From VRUE01 sp035318745 (lineage in GTDB: Bacteria > Actinomycetota > Thermoleophilia > Solirubrobacterales > 70-9): a DNA stretch of 64,000 bases. Position 1 is the stretch's first letter. Each line of letters begins with the position of its first letter. Positions 59,767 to 64,000 of the stretch are shown piece after piece. The stretch covers positions 133,683 through 197,682 of the forward strand of contig DATHEA010000002.1 in assembly GCA_035318745.1 (NCBI GenBank), in the 5' to 3' direction. The notes under the pieces are model-generated. The model had not been told where the DNA came from. It searched no databases and worked only from the letters and a program-made list of their open reading frames with translations. Position numbers and translations under genes: made by a program.

Positions 59767-62700
59767 TGGGCGCTGACGCTCCATACGTGGAGCTGCACAC
59801 CCACTCCGCCTTCTCCTTCCTCGACGGTGCCTCGACGCCGATGGAGCTGGCCGGCGCCGCGGGTCAGCTGGGCTATTCCGCCTTCGCACTCACCGACCAC
59901 AACGGGATCTGGGGCTCGATGGAGTTCGCTCACGCCTGCAAGGGATTCGGGGTGCGGCCGATCACCGGCGCGGAGGTGACCGTGGGAGAGGCCCATCTCA
60001 CCCTCCTGGCCGAGAGCGCCGCCGGGTATCGCAATCTCTGCCGGCTGCTGACCGAAGCCCACTCGCACACGCGCGATAACACGGCTCGCACGGCCGGGCA
60101 GCCGGGGGTGGGGATGGAGCAACTCGAAGCGCATGCCGCGGGCCTGGTCTGCTTGTCGGGTTGCGCCGGCGACGGGGCGGTCGTCGGTCCCTGGGCGCGC
60201 GGCGAAGCAACCGAGGGCGTGGCCTTGGCTCGCCGCCTGCTCGCCGCCTTCGGCCATGACCGCTTCCGCATCGAGCTGCAGCGTCCCTACTGGCGCCACG
60301 ACCGGGCGCGCAACCGCTGGCTCTCCGGCCTCGCCGAACGGCTCGGCGTGCCCTGCGTGGCGACCGGCAACGTCCACTCGCACGACCGTTGCCGCACCCA
60401 CCTCCAGGACGCCCTCGTCGCGGTGCGGCTGGGGACGACGCTCGAGGCCTCCGAGCCGCTGCGGCGCGGCAATTCCAGCTCGGCGCTGGCCACCCCGCAG
60501 GGGATGGCGACCCGCTTTGTCGAGTACCCCGAGGCGGTTGCCGAGACCCTGCGCCTCGCCGAGCGGCTCCGCTTCGACCTGACGGCGGATCTGGGCTACA
60601 GCTACCCCGGTGCCGAGAACCCCGATGCCGACCGCCAGCTCGCCGCGATCTGTCAGAAGTTGCTGGAGGAGCGCTACGCGAACTCCGACCGAGCGGCAAA
60701 AGCCAGTGCTCGGCTTGAGGACGAGCTGCAGACGATCCGCATCCGCGGCCTCTCCGGCTTCTTCCTCCTCCACCGCGACCTGCTCGAGCTGGCCCGCGAA
60801 GTGGCGCTCGAGGTGCGCGGCCCCGCGTCGGCGCGCTCGATCATGCCTCCCGGCCGCGGACGCGGCTCCAGTGTCAGCTCGATCGTCTGCTTCCTCACCG
60901 GCCTCTCCCACATCGACCCGGTCGAGCGAGACCTCTTCTCGGGGCGCTTCCTCAATGCGGAAGTCAACGAGGACACCGTCGCGCCCGACATCGACCTCGA
61001 CTTCCCCCGCGACATCCGCGAGAAGCTGATCCCCCGCGTCCACGACCGCTACGGTGCCGACCGCTCCGCCCTGGTCGCCGCCTTTCCCACCTACCGTCCG
61101 CGCGGCGCGGTGCGCGACCTCGGCAAGGCGTTGGCGCTGCCGCCGGCGGAGATCGAGCGGGTGGCCAAGACGGTCGGCTTCCACGAGAGCAGCGGCGAGA
61201 TCGAGCGCGACGTCGTCGCCGCGATCGGCGCCGAGCGGGCGGCCTCACGTGGCTGGCAGGTTCTGATCGAGCTCACCGGTGAGGCGATGGGGCTGCCCCG
61301 TCACGCCTCCCAGCACTCCGGTGGCATGGTGATCTCCACCCAGCCGTTGATCGATGTCTGTCCGGTCGTACCGGCGGCGATGGAGGGGCGGCAGATCGTC
61401 CAGTGGGACAAGGACTCATGCTCGGACGCCGGCTTCCTCAAGGTCGACCTGCTCGGGCTGGGGATGCTCTCCGCGGTCGAGCGCTGCGTCGAAGAAGTCG
61501 ACCGGACGCGGGGTAGGCGGCTTGACCTCTCGCGAATCGACTTCGAGGACCCCCAAACCTTCGAATCGATCCAGGCGGCGGAGACGACCGGCGTCTTCCA
61601 GATCGAGAGCCGCGCCCAGATGCAGATGCTGCCCCGCACCCGGCCTGAAGACCTCGATGACCTCACCGTGCAGGTGGCGCTGGTGCGCCCGGGCCCGATC
61701 CAGGGTGGCGCGGTCCACCCGTATATAGAGCGGCGCAAGCGGCTGCGTGAGGACCCCACCTACGAGATCCCCTACGAGCACCAGCTGCTGGAGCCGGCGC
61801 TGAAGGAGACCCTCGGCGCGATCGTCTACCAGGAGCAGGTGCTCGAGGTGGCGGTCGACCTCGCCGATTTCACCCACGCCGAGGCCGACGGGCTGCGGCG
61901 GGCGATGAGCCGTAAGCGCTCCCAGGAAGCGATCGACGAATTCCACGACCGCTTCCTGGTCGGGGCCGTGGGGGCGAATGAAGTTCCCTTGGATGTAGCC
62001 GAGCGGGTCTGGCAGCAGATCCAGGGGTTCTCCGGCTTCGGTTTCCCCAAGGCGCACTCGGCTGCCTTCGGCCTGCTCGCCTACCAGTCGGCCTGGCTGC
62101 GGATCCACTATGGACCGGAGTTCCTCTGCGCGCTGCTGAACGAGCAGCCGATGGGCTTCTACCCACCCGACGCGCTGGCCCACGAGGCCCAGCGCCGCGG
62201 CGTCCGCCTGGCGCCCCCCGACGTCAACCGCAGCCGCGTCCTCTGTCACGTCGAAACACCGCAGCAGGCACCCGCTGAGCCGGAGCTGCGCGGCGGGCGG
62301 ATCGTGCGGATCGGGCTCGGCTACGTGAAGGGGGTGCGCGAGAAGGAGATGGCGAGCCTGGTCGCCGAGCGCCGGCGAAGCGGGCCCTACCGGGAGATAG
62401 CCGACCTCGCCTCGCGTTCTGGGGTGAGCGGCGCCGACCTGGAGCGCCTGGCTTGGGCCGGCGCCCTAGATGGCCTCACGGGGGACGTGCCGGTGGAGAG
62501 AGGTCCATATGGGCACCGCAGCACCGGCACGTCTGGGAGACGGGAGGCGCTTTGGGAGGTTGGGGTTGTCGGGACTGCCCGGCGGAACATGCAAGGGGCG
62601 CAGATGGCGCTGCCGCTGCAGGCGCCGGACGCACCGGCGCTGAAGCCGCTGGGGGAGTGGGAGGAGATGATCGCCGACTACCGCTCGACCGGGATGACGC

Positions 62701-63131
62701 TGGGCGAGCACCCGCTGGCGCTGATGCGCGCCGGCCTCGACCCCGAGTTGGTGCGCAGCACCGACCTGGAGAAGATCGACGACGGCACGATCGTCGAGGT
62801 GGGAGGGATGGTGGTCGCCCGCCAGCGACCCGAGACCGCCGGCGGGATCGTCTTCGTGCTGCTCGAGGACGAGCGCGGCACCGTCAACCTGATCGTGCCG
62901 CCACCGGTCTACGACCGCCACCGGGCCGAGGTCCGCACCTCGCCGCTCATTCGGGCCAAGGGCCGTCTCGAGCGCCGCGAAGGCACGACCAACGTCCTCG
63001 TCTCCGAGGTGCGGGAGCTCGAGCGCACCCAACTGCGCGAGGTGGTTCCACCCGGTCACAGTTGGGGACGCCGCGATCGCGAATCGCAAAAACGTCCAAG
63101 GCGGAGTGCGCACTCGATTGATCGGGATTAA
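59766..63131 (+). CDS. dnaE2: Error-prone DNA polymerase III alpha subunit
   Basis: 1121 residues, the family length. PHP domain with ELHTHSAFSFLDGAS (about 8-22), polymerase catalytic region PGRGRGSSVSS and PDIDLDFPRDIR (about 404-415), GFSGFGFPKAHSAAFG and a C-terminal OB fold (VEVGGMVVARQRPET). DnaE2 makes SOS-induced mutations with ImuA/ImuB. Residues about 907-923 are encoded by palindromic element D2, inserted in frame between DGLTG and GRREALWEVG. There is no own SOS box; expression probably depends on the upstream cassette. Confidence 0.94.
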   Translation: MGADAPYVELHTHSAFSFLDGASTPMELAGAAGQLGYSAFALTDHNGIWGSMEFAHACKGFGVRPITGAEVTVGEAHLTLLAESAAGYRNLCRLLTEAHSHTRDNTARTAGQPGVGMEQLEAHAAGLVCLSGCAGDGAVVGPWARGEATEGVALARRLLAAFGHDRFRIELQRPYWRHDRARNRWLSGLAERLGVPCVATGNVHSHDRCRTHLQDALVAVRLGTTLEASEPLRRGNSSSALATPQGMATRFVEYPEAVAETLRLAERLRFDLTADLGYSYPGAENPDADRQLAAICQKLLEERYANSDRAAKASARLEDELQTIRIRGLSGFFLLHRDLLELAREVALEVRGPASARSIMPPGRGRGSSVSSIVCFLTGLSHIDPVERDLFSGRFLNAEVNEDTVAPDIDLDFPRDIREKLIPRVHDRYGADRSALVAAFPTYRPRGAVRDLGKALALPPAEIERVAKTVGFHESSGEIERDVVAAIGAERAASRGWQVLIELTGEAMGLPRHASQHSGGMVISTQPLIDVCPVVPAAMEGRQIVQWDKDSCSDAGFLKVDLLGLGMLSAVERCVEEVDRTRGRRLDLSRIDFEDPQTFESIQAAETTGVFQIESRAQMQMLPRTRPEDLDDLTVQVALVRPGPIQGGAVHPYIERRKRLREDPTYEIPYEHQLLEPALKETLGAIVYQEQVLEVAVDLADFTHAEADGLRRAMSRKRSQEAIDEFHDRFLVGAVGANEVPLDVAERVWQQIQGFSGFGFPKAHSAAFGLLAYQSAWLRIHYGPEFLCALLNEQPMGFYPPDALAHEAQRRGVRLAPPDVNRSRVLCHVETPQQAPAEPELRGGRIVRIGLGYVKGVREKEMASLVAERRRSGPYREIADLASRSGVSGADLERLAWAGALDGLTGDVPVERGPYGHRSTGTSGRREALWEVGVVGTARRNMQGAQMALPLQAPDAPALKPLGEWEEMIADYRSTGMTLGEHPLALMRAGLDPELVRSTDLEKIDDGTIVEVGGMVVARQRPETAGGIVFVLLEDERGTVNLIVPPPVYDRHRAEVRTSPLIRAKGRLERREGTTNVLVSEVRELERTQLREVVPPGHSWGRRDRESQKRPRRSAHSIDRD
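62484..62533. repeat. Palindromic element D2 inside dnaE2
   Basis: The same 12-bp arms GACGTGCCGGTG/CACCGGCACGTC as D1 and the same total length of 50 bp. The centre differs at about ten positions. It adds about 17 residues (DVPVERGPYGHRSTGTS) in a loop between polymerase core and OB fold, where homologues are variable. Confidence 0.9.
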
Positions 63132-63201
63132 CTTAGGGGGAAACGGGTAAGGGCGGGCCGCTTGCTCGTCCGCCCGTTCGGATCTCAAATCAAGAGGAGA
63201 G

Positions 63202-64000
63202 ATGGATATGACCCAGTCGATTCAGTCCAGCCCGCGACGGCTGCGGCGAACGGTGGTGCCGGCAATCGCGATACTTGTCGTCCTCACCGCTTTCGCCGGA
63301 GCTGCCCGCGCTGCAAACTACGTCGCGCTCGGCGATTCCTACGCCGCCGGCCCGATCATCCCCAACCAGATCGCGCCGTTTGGCTGCCTCAAGTCGGACC
63401 ACAACTACGCGCACCTGGCGGCGCCGACCATCGGCCTGCCGCTGCGCGACCCGAGCTGCAGCGGGGCGACTACCAACGACATGACCAACCCGCAGAGCAC
63501 CGAACTCGGCACCAACCCGCCGCAGTTCAATTCGCTCGACACGGAAACGACGAGGGTTTCGCTGACGATCGGGGGCAACGACATCGGCTTTTCCGAAATC
63601 GCCCTCAGCTGCGTCACGATCAACCCCTTCAGCACCCCCTGCAAAGACAAATACGACTCGGGCGGCAAAGACCAAATCGCCGAACGGATCGCGGCGACGG
63701 CGCCGAAAGTCGCGGCGGTCCTGCAGGGCATCCACACTCGCTCGCCCGCGGCGAAAGTCTTCGTCGTCAACTACGCGGCGATCTTCCCGGAGACCGGTTT
63801 CGGCTGCTGGCCGCAGATGCCGATCGGCTTCGGCGACGTTCCCTACCTGCGGGCCAAGGAGAAAGAACTGAACGCGATGCTCGCCACGCAGGCGGCGGCC
63901 AACGGCGCGACGCTGGTCGACTGGTACAAAGCCGGCATCGGTCACGATGCCTGCAAGGGCCCCTTGACGCGCTGGGTCGAGCCGGTCGTGCCGACCAATC
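63202..64000 (+). CDS. Secreted GDSL/SGNH esterase (partial, 3-prime end missing)
   Basis: The first 266 residues. Signal peptide VVPAIAILVVLTAFAGAARA-AN, then block I VALGDSYAAG with the nucleophile Ser, a Gly-containing block, block III TIGGNDIGFSEI and cysteine pairs (CLKSD..., CVTINPFSTPC, GCWPQM, ACKGP). This is the plan of Streptomyces-type secreted lipases/esterases. The catalytic His lies beyond the window. AAGAGGAGAG is 1-2 nt too close to ATG 63202 but fits the in-frame ATG at 63208. Confidence 0.9.
   Translation, partial: MDMTQSIQSSPRRLRRTVVPAIAILVVLTAFAGAARAANYVALGDSYAAGPIIPNQIAPFGCLKSDHNYAHLAAPTIGLPLRDPSCSGATTNDMTNPQSTELGTNPPQFNSLDTETTRVSLTIGGNDIGFSEIALSCVTINPFSTPCKDKYDSGGKDQIAERIAATAPKVAAVLQGIHTRSPAAKVFVVNYAAIFPETGFGCWPQMPIGFGDVPYLRAKEKELNAMLATQAAANGATLVDWYKAGIGHDACKGPLTRWVEPVVPTN

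Overview
The window comes from a GC-rich chromosome with actinobacterial gene order. DNA gyrase A lies close to an fhaA-fhaB-pstP-rodA-pbpA-pknB cluster, the arrangement seen near the replication origin of Mycobacterium and Streptomyces. TetR regulators are abundant, and an SOS mutasome (DUF6504-dnaE2) and large secreted proteins with basic, cysteine-containing tails are present. Together these suggest a member of class Thermoleophilia (Solirubrobacterales-like). That placement is inferred from gene content and style, not from a marker-gene search. I found no rRNA, tRNA, CRISPR array, insertion sequence or prophage.

Layout. 1-12404: end of gyrA, an HNH nuclease, pheA, a CARDB-like surface protein, then a run of + strand genes for Ser/Thr phosphorylation and wall growth (kinase, fhaA, fhaB, pstP, rodA, pbpA, pknB, ddl). 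Most of these genes overlap by a few bases and probably form one operon. 12447-19112, mostly minus strand: a Panacea-type toxin-antitoxin candidate, a divergent RHH gene, and two minus-strand runs, Fic-purM-kinase and dedA-uppP. 19171-30885: a surface polysaccharide locus (membrane dehydratase, LytR_C protein, polymerase/ligase, flippase, three glycosyltransferases, priming sugar transferase, GNAT and FemAB-like transferases). 30891-34542: DUF3105, hydrolase, metF, enoyl-CoA hydratase. 34539-43127: seven TetR genes (one a double TetR fusion) interrupted by a nucleotidyltransferase pair, pyrF and an AAA/DUF4143 protein. 43393-53796: secreted proteins (collagen-like, NHL propeller, a 954-residue repeat protein, a two-repeat protein) with a PucR-like regulator. 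54033-57954: an eighth TetR gene, a Phd/PIN pair, a broken small membrane gene, an EEP nuclease and a tyrosinase operon. 58098-63131: SOS cassette (catalytically truncated imuB-like gene, DUF6504, dnaE2) with a DUF6883/DUF4926 pair lodged inside it. 63202-end: start of a secreted GDSL esterase.

The strongest unexplained signal is a set of palindromic elements of several families. One family (A) has an 88%-identical core flanked by inverted arms that differ at each locus. Two others are inserted in frame inside protein genes (the O-antigen ligase-like gene and dnaE2), resembling the coding palindromes of Rickettsia. A second signal is a switch in Glu codon choice that follows protein topology: GAG in cytoplasmic segments and GAA in exported segments, even within pknB. 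Two genes (fhaA, uppP) appear to lack ATG, GTG or TTG starts.
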